Source of the DNA: Clostridia bacterium
GTDB taxonomy: Bacteria; Bacillota_A; Clostridia; Oscillospirales; SIG627
Reading direction: 5' to 3'
Assembly (NCBI GenBank): GCA_017508505.1
Contig: JAFVYT010000033.1
Location: forward strand, 1-7,187
Length of the DNA stretch: 7,187 nucleotides
Every line of letters begins with the position of its first letter. Within the stretch, counting starts at the first letter, position 1. This document shows positions 1 to 6,612 of the stretch, in pieces. The notes below the pieces were generated by a model. That model made no database searches and had not been told where the DNA came from. It saw only the letters and a program-made list of their open reading frames with translations. The translations under genes were made by a program, and so were the position numbers.

Positions 1-189
1 GGGAGAGCCTATGTCCTCATCAGAGAGGATAACAGAGCAGTTCGCCGTACCGCCTCTCATTTCGGGGCCGTAGGAAGGAAGCCAACTAACCTGCTTATTT
101 TCGATCAGGCCCTTATAGGCAAGGGTCTTTCCCGCAAAGAGAATTCCCTGTCCTCCGAAGCCGGAGAGAAGAAACTGTTTGGTACTCAT
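1..189 (-). CDS. 2-oxoacid:ferredoxin oxidoreductase gamma subunit (3' end beyond window)
   Basis: Gamma subunit of a 2-oxoacid:ferredoxin oxidoreductase (KorC/VorG type), the small subunit that completes the cytoplasmic complex made by the genes upstream. Only the first 63 residues are inside the window. They begin MSTKQFLLSG and carry the family's N-terminal glycine-rich GFGGQGI motif at residues 10-16 and the conserved SYGPEMRGGTA segment at 39-49. The start is ATG at 189, which overlaps the beta-subunit stop (ATGA) and has a strong AAAGGAGG ribosome binding site 7 bases upstream, inside the beta gene, so the two are probably translationally coupled. The frame is open to the window edge. 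No TPP or Fe-S motif is seen, as expected for gamma. The family is secure; the substrate is inferred from the neighbours. Confidence 0.93.
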   Translation of the reverse strand, partial: MSTKQFLLSGFGGQGILFAGKTLAYKGLIENKQVSWLPSYGPEMRGGTANCSVILSDEDIGSP

Positions 190-941
190 TTGTTTTCCTC
201 CTTTGCGGATCTGTCCTTGTAAACGCCCAAGGGATAATAAGGAATCATCTTTTCATCGATCCATTCCAGAGCCTTCTGAGGGGTCATACCCCAGTTGGTG
301 GGACAAGAGGAAAGCACCTCAACAAGAGAGAAGCCCTTCTTATCGATCTGGTTCTGGAACGCTTTTTTAATGGCCTTTTTGGCGTTGTTGATGTTCTTTA
401 CGTTATTTACGGTGACACGCTCAAGATACTCGGGCCCGTCAAGCTGAGAAAGCATCTCACAAACCTTGATCGGAAAGCCGCAAGCCTTCACGTCGCGGCC
501 GTAGGGAGAGGTCTGAGTCACCTGACCGGGCAAAGAGGTGGGAGCCATCTGACCGCCGGTCATACCGTAGATCGCGTTGTTGATAAAGATAATCGTAATG
601 TTTTCATTTCTTGCTGCCGCGTGAACCGTCTCAGCCATACCGATGGAGGCGAGGTCACCGTCGCCCTGATAGGTGAAAACAATGTGATTCTCGGGATCAG
701 CACGCTTAGCACCGGTAGCAACAGCAGGGGCTCTTCCATGGGCTGCCTCGATCATATCACAGTTAAAATAATCATACGCCATAACGGAGCAACCAACGGG
801 AGCGACGCCGATGGTCTTCCCTTCAATGCCAAGCTCATCAATCACCTCGGCAACCAAACGGTGCACAATACCGTGAGTACAGCCGGGGCAATAGTGCATC
901 GGCACCTCAGCCATTGCGTGGGGTTTATCAAATACTACCAT
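186..941 (-). CDS. 2-oxoacid:ferredoxin oxidoreductase beta subunit (TPP-binding)
   Basis: Beta subunit of the 2-oxoacid:ferredoxin oxidoreductase. It binds thiamine pyrophosphate and carries the catalytic core for reversible oxidative decarboxylation of a 2-oxoacid to acyl-CoA, CO2 and reduced ferredoxin. The 251-residue protein is the usual length for the short KorB/VorA-type beta chain. It shows CPGC at residues 18-21, the TPP/Mg motif GDGD at 93-96 with its paired NN at 121-122 followed by AIYGMTGGQ, and the C-terminal SSCPTNWGMTP segment near 211-221. It has no ferredoxin domain of its own; that is supplied by the separate small gene. The ATG at 941 has a TGAGGTG ribosome binding site that overlaps the end of the alpha gene, and 10 bases separate the two genes. 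The stop overlaps the gamma start. Valine-family specificity is inferred from the aminotransferase and the valine T-box; 2-oxoglutarate or an aromatic 2-oxoacid is possible. Confidence 0.95.
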   Translation of the reverse strand: MVVFDKPHAMAEVPMHYCPGCTHGIVHRLVAEVIDELGIEGKTIGVAPVGCSVMAYDYFNCDMIEAAHGRAPAVATGAKRADPENHIVFTYQGDGDLASIGMAETVHAAARNENITIIFINNAIYGMTGGQMAPTSLPGQVTQTSPYGRDVKACGFPIKVCEMLSQLDGPEYLERVTVNNVKNINNAKKAIKKAFQNQIDKKGFSLVEVLSSCPTNWGMTPQKALEWIDEKMIPYYPLGVYKDRSAKEENK

Positions 942-951
942 ATCTCACACC

Positions 952-2004
952 TCATTTCTCGGCATCGCAGATTGCCTTCAAAACCTGTTCGGGAGAAGGA
1001 ATCATACCGCCGACACGATTACAAAGAGCAACGGGAACCTTGCACTCAGTAGCAAGCCTTACATCCTCAATCATCTGGCCCATAGAAAGCTCAACGGAGA
1101 TAAACTGCTTCACATGACCCACCGCCTTTTCAAAGGGAGCCTTGGGGAAGGGCCAAAGGGTAATAGGACGGATCATACCGACCTTGATTCCCTTCTTTCT
1201 CGCTTCATTAATGGCATTCTTGGAGACGCGAGCTGCAATGCCGAAGGCAACGACGCAGATCTCCGCATCATCCATCAAATACTCTTCATAGAGTGCTTCC
1301 TTTTCCTCGATCAAGCGATAGCGTTCATAGCGCATAAAGTTGTACTTCTCAAGCTCCTCGGGCTTTAAGAAAAGGGAGTTTACAATGTTATGAGGACGCT
1401 CCATCTTGGTTCCGGTGGTTGCCCAAGGCTTTTCAGGAGCGGGCTTTACGTCAAAATCAAGGGAGACAGGCTCCATCATCTGTCCCATCGTACCATCTGC
1501 CAAAATCATCGCAGTCATACGGTATGTGTCCGCAAGCTCGAAGCCCTTTACGGTCAATTCTGCCATTTCTTGAACCGAGCTGGGAGCAAGAACGATCATA
1601 CGGAAGTCACCGTGACCGCCGCCTCGAGTCGCCTGAAAATAATCAGACTGGCTGGGCTGAATACCGCCGAGACCGGGACCGCCACGCTGCACGTTAACAA
1701 CGAGTGCAGGGAGATCTGCACCGGCGAGATAGGAAAGCCCCTCACCCTTCAAGGAAATTCCCGGGCTGGAGGAGGAGGTCATAACACGCTTACCCGTAGA
1801 GGCAACACCGTAAACCATATTGATGGCAGCGATTTCACTCTCTGCCTGCAAGAATGTTCCGCCAATCTTGGGCATTTTCTTTGCCATATAGGCAGCAACC
1901 TCAGTCTGAGGCGTAATCGGGTAGCCAAAGTAGTGACGGCAGCCGGCAAAGATTGCGGCTTCAGCAATGGCCTCATTGCCCTTCATTAAAATCTTTTCAG
2001 ACAT
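952..2004 (-). CDS. vorB: 2-oxoacid:ferredoxin oxidoreductase alpha subunit, VorB type
   Basis: Alpha subunit of the oxidoreductase, closest by recognition to clostridial VorB (3-methyl-2-oxobutanoate:ferredoxin oxidoreductase). The product has 350 residues, typical for this group. The N-terminal pyrimidine-binding domain shows YPITPQTE at residues 28-35, AESEIAAIN at 54-62 and SSSSPGISL at 77-85. An NVQRGGPG segment lies at 104-111, and the transketolase C-terminal-like domain fills roughly 245-345. I choose ATG at 2004 because an AGGTGA ribosome binding site sits at normal spacing. A GTG three codons upstream (2013) would lie inside that site and overlap the ferredoxin stop. Seven to ten bases separate the gene from its neighbours, so this is an operon. 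The substrate is predicted to be 2-oxoisovalerate and the related 2-oxo-4-methylpentanoate and 2-oxo-3-methylpentanoate; sequence alone does not exclude other 2-oxoacids. Confidence 0.93.
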   Translation of the reverse strand: MSEKILMKGNEAIAEAAIFAGCRHYFGYPITPQTEVAAYMAKKMPKIGGTFLQAESEIAAINMVYGVASTGKRVMTSSSSPGISLKGEGLSYLAGADLPALVVNVQRGGPGLGGIQPSQSDYFQATRGGGHGDFRMIVLAPSSVQEMAELTVKGFELADTYRMTAMILADGTMGQMMEPVSLDFDVKPAPEKPWATTGTKMERPHNIVNSLFLKPEELEKYNFMRYERYRLIEEKEALYEEYLMDDAEICVVAFGIAARVSKNAINEARKKGIKVGMIRPITLWPFPKAPFEKAVGHVKQFISVELSMGQMIEDVRLATECKVPVALCNRVGGMIPSPEQVLKAICDAEK

Positions 2005-2009
2005 TCTAT

Positions 2010-2216
2010 TCACCTCTCAACCTTAATTACACAATCGGGACACATTTTTGCACAGAAAGCACAGCCGATGCAAAGAGACTGATCGGTGATTTCTGCGGGG
2101 TGATGGCCCTTCATATTGATCTTATCGGGAGCAAGTCGGATCAGCTTCTTGGGGCAAGCGTCGACGCAAAGTCCACAACCCTTACAAAAATCCGTCTTAA
2201 ACGTAAGTTTTGCCAT
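2010..2216 (-). CDS. 2x[4Fe-4S] ferredoxin subunit of the 2-oxoacid oxidoreductase
   Basis: Small delta (KorD/VorD-like) subunit that carries electrons between the TPP site and free ferredoxin. The 68-residue protein has two complete [4Fe-4S] cluster motifs, CKGCGLCVDACP in the N-terminal half and CIGCAFCAKMCP in the C-terminal half, eight cysteines in all. The ATG at 2216 gives the compact start MAKLTFKTDFCKGC. A TTG at 2228 in the same frame would add only METH and has no better ribosome binding site, so I reject it. The stop lies 5 bases before the alpha-subunit ATG. The 21-base gap upstream holds a weak AGAAAGG. A stand-alone ferredoxin is possible, but the position directly before the alpha gene points to a subunit of the complex. 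Confidence 0.93.
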   Translation of the reverse strand: MAKLTFKTDFCKGCGLCVDACPKKLIRLAPDKINMKGHHPAEITDQSLCIGCAFCAKMCPDCVIKVER

Positions 2217-2237
2217 ATGAGTTTCCAAGCCTTTCTA

Positions 2238-2897
2238 TCAGTAATATTTCTTTTGCAGCTCCAAGGGAAAAAGTGATTCAACTTTTCCCTTCAGAGCGTC
2301 CACAAGATCATTTTTCACAGAGGTAAACACCACGGGAAGCTTGCTCAGCCTTGAAAAATCTTTAACTCGTTCAAGGGTGGATAAAACGTGCTCAGCAGTG
2401 GTTTCCTCTCCGAGATTGGAATTATTCACAATACCGGTAAAGCGCATTCCGGCCGCCGCCTCAACCTCGTGCATAATCTCCAGCAGCGCCTCGGGGGAAG
2501 CGGTAAGCGGTCGAAAGAAGTTCACAACCAAAAGCATTTCATAGTCGTTCTCTTCCAGAATCCGTGGCGTCAGGCGTCCAAGAGCCAAAGCGCCGCGGTC
2601 GTCCCCGCCGACATCCAAAACAAAAGAGCGGCTCCGATCGTCTACCACTGCATACATTGCAGGAGGAAGAGCGGGAATGTCAACGTTCGAGTTGGCGTAC
2701 TCCGATGAGATTAATTCAATCCCTGCGAGGCGCAAATCCTCAGCGCTATCCTTGGTACGAAAATAGGGGTTAACAATGTCAAGATCGCAAATCACGACCT
2801 CTTTCCCAACTCGCCGTTCCTTCAAAGCAAAGTTTACAGCAACGTTGGTTTTTCCGCTTCCGTAATGACCGGCGAAAATGGTAATCCGCTTAGCCAT
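2238..2897 (-). CDS. P-loop NTPase of unknown function (MinD/ParA-like nucleotide-binding fold)
   Basis: Probably a cytoplasmic nucleotide-binding protein of the SIMIBI (MinD/ParA/CobQ-like) class; its specific role is not known to me. The 219 residues show a Walker A motif GHYGSGKTN at 10-18, a DLDIVNPYFR segment at 38-47 that resembles a switch region, and a Walker B-like VLDVGGDD at 93-100. There are no cysteine motifs or membrane segments. The ATG at 2897 overlaps by 8 bases (ATGGCTAA) the TAA that would end full-length ilvE, and no ribosome binding site precedes it; both suggest translational coupling to ilvE. A TTG at 2912 in frame lacks support. If ribosomes stop at the TAG in ilvE, 76 bases upstream, coupling would be weakened. 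A role in cofactor or Fe-S handling, or in control of the oxidoreductase, is a guess from position only. Confidence 0.85.
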   Translation of the reverse strand: MAKRITIFAGHYGSGKTNVAVNFALKERRVGKEVVICDLDIVNPYFRTKDSAEDLRLAGIELISSEYANSNVDIPALPPAMYAVVDDRSRSFVLDVGGDDRGALALGRLTPRILEENDYEMLLVVNFFRPLTASPEALLEIMHEVEAAAGMRFTGIVNNSNLGEETTAEHVLSTLERVKDFSRLSKLPVVFTSVKNDLVDALKGKVESLFPLELQKKYY

Positions 2898-2976
2898 TGC
2901 AGACGGGAACAATCCAGTTGTGTGTATCCTCTACCTTGCCCCACTGAATTCCCGTGAGGTTGTCATAAAGCTTCTA
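2890..2976 (-). other. ilvE: In-frame amber codon and orphaned C-terminal tail of ilvE
   Basis: TAG (2976-2974) is followed in the same frame by codons for KLYDNLTGIQWGKVE, then DTHNWIVPVCNG and TAA at 2892-2890. Aminotransferases of this family typically end with a segment of the type TQKLYDTLTGIQ...ED..W, so the TAG stands where glutamine is expected; CAG to TAG is a single transition at base 2974. The tail then overlaps the ATG of the NTPase gene. This could be a real nonsense mutation, a base-calling or assembly error, or a suppressed amber codon. The tail is clearly seen; which explanation holds cannot be decided here. Confidence 0.85.
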
Positions 2977-3969
2977 AGTCAAGGCACCGATCTCGTTGTT
3001 ACAAACGGTGTATGCGTTACCTTCATAGAAAAGCTGACCAATGGGAGATACAACGGCAGCAGTACCGGTGCCCCAAGCCTCCTCAAGCTTTCCGGACTTG
3101 GCAGCGTCAAAGAGCTCGTCCACAGAAATCAGTCTCTCTTCCACAGTATAGCCCCACTCACGAAGCAACTCAACGCAGCTCTTTCTGGTAATACCGGGAA
3201 GAACGGAGCCGGTCAACTCAGGAGTGATGATTTTTCCGTCGATTTTGAACATAACGTTCATCGCACCGACCTCTTCGATATACTTTCTTTCAACACCGTC
3301 AAGCCAGAGAACCTGCGTATAGCCCTGCTTCTCGGCTCTTTCGCCGGCGCGAAGGCTGGCTGCATAGTTACCGCCGCACTTAGCATAACCGGTGCCGCCG
3401 CGAACGGCACGCACGTCATGGGATTCGATGGCGATCTTAACAGGATTGATACCCTCGGCGTAGTAAGCTCCGACGGGGGAACAGATGATCACAAAGGTAG
3501 CGTTCTTGACGGAGTGAACACCGAGATGAGGATCGTTACCAAACATATAAGGACGAATGTAAAGACTCGTTCCCTCGGAGTGGGGTACCCAATCCTTCTC
3601 GAGCTCAACAAACATCTTCAAAATCTCAAGGCACCCTTCCTCGTCAAGCTGAGGAAGGCAAAGACGCTCAGCACTGTTATTGAGACGCTTGATGTTTTCC
3701 ATAGGACGGAACAGACGGATCTGATTGTCAGAGGTACGATACGCCTTCATCCCCTCGAAGATCTCAACACCGTAGTGAAACACAGTAGAGGCGGGGTGAA
3801 GCGGAATGGAGCCAAAGGGAACCACTCTTGCACCGTGCCAACCGTTTTCGGAGTCATAATCCATCATAAACATATGATCGGTAAAGATTTTTCCAAAGCC
3901 AAGCTTCGATTCGTCAGCAGGCTTCGCCTTGGGGGTTTGGGTTTTTGTAATGGAAACGGGGTATTTCAT
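2974..3969 (-). CDS. ilvE: Branched-chain amino acid aminotransferase, cut short by an in-frame TAG
   Basis: PLP-dependent fold-type IV aminotransferase that exchanges the amino group between glutamate and 2-oxoisovalerate, 2-oxo-4-methylpentanoate or 2-oxo-3-methylpentanoate, giving Val, Leu or Ile. Visible features are HYGVEIFEGMKAYR at residues 65-78, RPYMFG at 139-144, the PLP lysine K197 in GTGYAKCGG, EEVGAMN at 232-238 and the cofactor loop GTGTAA at 300-305. The ATG at 3969 has an AAAGGAGAG ribosome binding site; an upstream in-frame extension to 4068 runs back into the synthetase gene and is not used. The frame stops at TAG (2974-2976) after 331 residues, but the next 27 codons encode the family's normal C-terminus up to TAA at 2890, which would give 359 residues. 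The gene follows the synthetase after 34 bases. The family is secure; whether this allele makes active enzyme is open. Confidence 0.93.
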   Translation of the reverse strand: MKYPVSITKTQTPKAKPADESKLGFGKIFTDHMFMMDYDSENGWHGARVVPFGSIPLHPASTVFHYGVEIFEGMKAYRTSDNQIRLFRPMENIKRLNNSAERLCLPQLDEEGCLEILKMFVELEKDWVPHSEGTSLYIRPYMFGNDPHLGVHSVKNATFVIICSPVGAYYAEGINPVKIAIESHDVRAVRGGTGYAKCGGNYAASLRAGERAEKQGYTQVLWLDGVERKYIEEVGAMNVMFKIDGKIITPELTGSVLPGITRKSCVELLREWGYTVEERLISVDELFDAAKSGKLEEAWGTGTAAVVSPIGQLFYEGNAYTVCNNEIGALT

Positions 3970-4003
3970 AGCAAACTCTCCTTTACTAAAAAAACTGCAT
4001 TCA

Positions 4004-6292
4004 TTAAAGCTTATTACGTTGAATCTTACCGCTGACGGTTTTCGGCAATTCATCGCGGAAAACGACAAGACGGGGATACTTGTAGGGTGCGGTATGCTCC
4101 TTGACGTAATTTTGGATCTCTTTCTTCAACTCCTCCGTCGGCTCGGTGCCGCGAGTCAGCACAATGCTGGCTTTGACAATTTGGCCACGAACCTCATCGG
4201 GTGCAGCGGAAACACCGCATTCCAAAACGTAAGGAAGCTCCATGATCACACTCTCGATCTCAAAGGGCCCAATGCGGTAGCCGGAGGACTTGATAACGTC
4301 ATCAGCACGGCCTACGTACCAGAAGAAACCGTCCTCATCCCTCCAGGCAAGGTCACCGGTGTGATAATACCCGTCGCGGATTGCCTCGTTCGTCTTTTCC
4401 TCGTCTTTATAATAGCCAACGAAAAGACCGCAGGGCACACCGTTTTTAAGATTGATTACCACCTCGCCGGGTTCACCGGTTGCCACCGGGTTTCCGTCGG
4501 AATCCAAAAGCTCAACGTCGTAAATGGGAGCGGGCTTACCCATAGAACCGATCTTATGGGGGGCACCGATCATATTACCGATGATCATCGTGCTTTCCGT
4601 ATGGCCGAAGCCTTCCAGGATCTGAAGACCCGTAGCCTTTTCAAACTGACGGTAAACCTCGGGATTGAGCGCCTCACCCGCAGTGGTCATATGACGGACA
4701 GAGGATAGATCGTACTTGGAGATATCCTGCTTAACCATCATACGAAGCATCGTAGGAGGGGCACAGAAGGTCGTGATCTGATATTTTGCGAACATCGGTA
4801 AAATCTGCGAGGCATCGAAGCGATCGAAGTCATATACGAAAATAGGTGCTTCGCAAAGCCACTGTCCGTAGAGCTTGCCCCACATAGACTTCGCCCAGCC
4901 TGTGTCGGAAATGGTAAAGTGAAGTCCGTCGGGCTCCACAGAGTGCCAGTATTTAGCCGTGTGGAAATGACCCAAGGGGTATTTGTGGTTATGAGCGGCA
5001 ATCTTGGGATAACCGGAGGTACCGGAGGTGAAGAACATCAATAGCAGATCGTCTCCGCAAGGAGAATCCTCTGTGCGCTTAAAGTGGGAGCTGAAGAGCT
5101 GATATTCCTCGTCAAAGCTTCTCCACCCTTCTCTGTCGCCGTTGACGATCAGTTTTACACCAAACTCGGGATAGTCGGCAGAAGCGCGATCTACGTGCTC
5201 CGCAACGTCGCCGTCTGCGGTACAAACGATGCCTCGAACCCCCGCCGCACGAAAGCGATATTCCAAATCGTGTTCAAGGAGCTGATTGGGAGCCGGGATG
5301 GCCACAGCGCCGAGCTTATTGAGGCCGAGCATTGCAAACCAAAACTGATAGTGTCGCTTCAAAATGAGCATGACGCGGTCTCCCTTTTTGATTCCGAGAG
5401 ACTTAAAGTAGTTCGCACACTGGTTGGAAGCACGCTTCAGATCCTGAAAGGTAATTCGCTTCTCCACGTGATCTCTGGAAATGTGGAGCATCGCAAGCTT
5501 TTCAGGCTCACGATTCGCCAATTCGTCAATCAGGTCAAATGCAAAATTGAAACGGTCGGTATTCTTAAAGGTAATGGAGGTCGGCGTTCCGTTTTCATCC
5601 TCAACAACGTCAATATAATTGCGATAGACTCGCTCCTTGGTATCGGGAGCAAGCTTTTTTGTGCCGGCGATGGCCTTCTTGGGCTGAAGCTCGGGAATCG
5701 GCTCACCGGTAGGATTCAAAACGATAGCATAAAAGATACAGTCCCTTCCCTGTACAGCAATCATACCGTGAGGAGCAGAGCTATCAAAATAAATACTGTC
5801 TCCCGGACCGAGAATCTCCCGATGCTCCCCTACCTGAATCAAAAGGGAGCCCTCCACAACGATGTCACACTCCTGACCGGCGTGGGTGGTCAGTTCAATG
5901 TCTCGATTCTGTGCATTTTCGTCAAACCTGCTATGAACCAAAAGCGGCTCCGCAATACGGTTTTGAAAAGCATAGGCCATATTATAGTAGGTCATACCGT
6001 GAGCATTGGAAATCTTCTGCCCTGCCCCGCTTCGGGTCACGGTATAAGAGTTCAGCTTCGGGCTGTGACCCTCAATAATGTCCGTTACGTTAACGTTCAG
6101 CGCAAGGGCACAACGGTAAATAAAGGCAAAGTTGAGGTCGCGCTTTCCATTTTCACATTCCAGGTATTCAGCAACGCTAACGTCGGTCTTGAGAGCCATT
6201 TCCTCCGGAGAAAGGTTCTCGATCTGTCGAAGCTCGCGAATACGAGACGCCATTTCCTGAATCTTATATTCAAGTCCTGTAATCTGTTCCAT
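4004..6292 (-). CDS. XRE helix-turn-helix / cupin / acyl-CoA synthetase fusion protein
   Basis: One continuous 762-residue frame with three parts. Residues about 12-75 form an XRE-type helix-turn-helix (MASRIRELRQIENLSPEEMA... to DIIEG). Residues about 125-190 form a small-molecule-binding cupin with H137, E141 and H175 at candidate metal-ligand positions and GPGDSIYF at 162-169. Residues about 245-762 are an AMP-forming acyl-CoA synthetase of the medium-chain (ACSM-like) type: ATP loop TSGTSGYPK at 422-430, GFGHTE at 561-566, YHTGD at 643-647, hinge segment [20 protein letters not shown] at 661-680 and PKTVSGKIQR at 750-759 with adenylation lysine K756. Reaction: acid + ATP + CoA to acyl-CoA + AMP + PPi. 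Isobutyrate and other branched short acids are inferred substrates. The ATG at 6292 follows a GGAG site, and the stop is TAATGA. It is the first gene behind the T-box. The HTH suggests it may also bind DNA, perhaps its own promoter. Confidence 0.93.
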   Translation of the reverse strand: MEQITGLEYKIQEMASRIRELRQIENLSPEEMALKTDVSVAEYLECENGKRDLNFAFIYRCALALNVNVTDIIEGHSPKLNSYTVTRSGAGQKISNAHGMTYYNMAYAFQNRIAEPLLVHSRFDENAQNRDIELTTHAGQECDIVVEGSLLIQVGEHREILGPGDSIYFDSSAPHGMIAVQGRDCIFYAIVLNPTGEPIPELQPKKAIAGTKKLAPDTKERVYRNYIDVVEDENGTPTSITFKNTDRFNFAFDLIDELANREPEKLAMLHISRDHVEKRITFQDLKRASNQCANYFKSLGIKKGDRVMLILKRHYQFWFAMLGLNKLGAVAIPAPNQLLEHDLEYRFRAAGVRGIVCTADGDVAEHVDRASADYPEFGVKLIVNGDREGWRSFDEEYQLFSSHFKRTEDSPCGDDLLLMFFTSGTSGYPKIAAHNHKYPLGHFHTAKYWHSVEPDGLHFTISDTGWAKSMWGKLYGQWLCEAPIFVYDFDRFDASQILPMFAKYQITTFCAPPTMLRMMVKQDISKYDLSSVRHMTTAGEALNPEVYRQFEKATGLQILEGFGHTESTMIIGNMIGAPHKIGSMGKPAPIYDVELLDSDGNPVATGEPGEVVINLKNGVPCGLFVGYYKDEEKTNEAIRDGYYHTGDLAWRDEDGFFWYVGRADDVIKSSGYRIGPFEIESVIMELPYVLECGVSAAPDEVRGQIVKASIVLTRGTEPTEELKKEIQNYVKEHTAPYKYPRLVVFRDELPKTVSGKIQRNKL

Positions 6293-6315
6293 TCAACACT
6301 CCATATCCGGGACAT
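6293..6315 (-). promoter_or_regulatory. Ribosome binding site and spacer between T-box terminator and fusion gene
   Basis: After the terminator T-run, a short leader carries GGAG six bases before the ATG at 6292. The site lies downstream of the attenuator, so translation of the fusion gene depends on readthrough. Confidence 0.6.
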
Positions 6316-6355
6316 AAAAAGCACTCGTCCCAAAGGTGATTCTTTGAGACGAGTG
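6316..6355 (-). terminator. Intrinsic terminator of the T-box leader
   Basis: On the minus strand CACTCGTCTCAAAG pairs with CTTTGGGACGAGTG (14 pairs, one G-T) around a six-base loop, followed by CTTTTT. Its 5' arm also contains the CACTC that can pair with GAGTG just before the T-box motif, so terminator and antiterminator are mutually exclusive. Confidence 0.95.
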
Positions 6356-6364
6356 AATAAAACA

Positions 6365-6378
6365 CCCGCGGTACCACT
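6365..6378 (-). promoter_or_regulatory. T-box antiterminator motif
   Basis: AGTGGTACCGCGGG on the minus strand matches the conserved T-box bulge. TGGT is the part that pairs with the free NCCA end of uncharged tRNA, with T reading a discriminator A. Flanking GAGTG can pair with CACTC, which otherwise forms the terminator arm. Confidence 0.95.
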
Positions 6379-6582
6379 CAAATTGCAGCAAGGCTGCCAC
6401 TCAGGATCCAACAATCCGTATGCATTAACGCAGCAATCACGAGGAGGTTCTAATCCCTTTCGGTTTCTTCCTCCCGGCTCAGAAGCTACAAACACATAAG
6501 AAGTGCTCAATGGCTTGCACCGACCGCCATCTCTCTGAGAGCTTTCCGATATGCACTCTTCTTCAACGCCTTTAATTAAATT

Positions 6583-6595
6583 AAGTGTAACACTT
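6583..6595. repeat. Perfect inverted repeat over the -10 box (candidate operator)
   Basis: AAGTGT-T-ACACTT is a 13-base palindrome with 6-base arms that covers the -10 box TACACT. Its size and placement suit an operator for a dimeric XRE-type repressor. The obvious candidate is the helix-turn-helix of the fusion protein encoded downstream. The repeat is seen directly; binding is inferred. Confidence 0.5.
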
Positions 6596-6612
6596 TCGGG
6601 GAAAATTGTCAA
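6584..6612 (-). promoter_or_regulatory. Sigma-70/SigA-type promoter of the T-box operon
   Basis: TTGACA (6612-6607) is a perfect -35 box, separated by exactly 17 bases from the -10 box TACACT (6589-6584, four of six matches). Transcription would begin near 6577, shortly before T-box stem I, so leader geometry and promoter agree. The promoter lies just after the end of the upstream synthetase gene, which makes this operon independently transcribed. Confidence 0.85.

Larger units (their letters stand above)
6316..6577 (-). promoter_or_regulatory. T-box leader, probable tRNA-Val sensor (specifier GTA)
   Basis: Transcription attenuator that reads through when its cognate tRNA is uncharged. Stem I spans about 6570-6476: base pairs GGC/GCC and AGAAG/CTTCT flank K-turn-like GA residues. 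The specifier loop lies between AGAAG/CTTCT and CATAT/ATGTG; its 3' side reads TTTGTAG, giving GTA (6489-6487) followed by a purine next to the lower stem, the usual specifier position. Above this come an AGAGAG bulge and an apical hairpin ATGGC/GCCAT whose loop holds GGTG. A GGAGG/CCTCC stem II lies at 6474-6443, and a GCAG/CTGC hairpin at 6397-6385. The motif AGTGGTACCGCGGG is at 6378-6365, and its TGGT would pair with a tRNA ending ACCA, as tRNA-Val does. T-box identity is near certain. Valine is the best reading; phenylalanine (TTT) is the main alternative. Confidence 0.93.

Noticed and set aside
2898..2912. TTG start for the NTPase gene at 2912
   Set aside because: It has no ribosome binding site and lies inside the natural ilvE tail; the overlapping ATG at 2897 fits coupled translation.
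2974..2976. Pyrrolysine at the ilvE TAG
   Set aside because: Nothing in the window suggests pyrrolysine genes, and the family has glutamine rather than lysine-like residues at this position.
3970..4068. Upstream extension of ilvE to 4068
   Set aside because: It would overlap the end of the synthetase gene; the ATG at 3969 has a good AAAGGAGAG site and gives the normal family N-terminus.
2878..4708. Long plus-strand open frames (2878-4035 and 3929-4708)
   Set aside because: They are antisense shadows of ilvE and the synthetase, without domain signatures or convincing ribosome binding sites.
5084..6499. 471-codon open frame on the plus strand
   Set aside because: It lies antisense to the fusion gene and runs across the T-box leader; the encoded protein shows no recognisable domain, and the opposite frame has full catalytic motifs.
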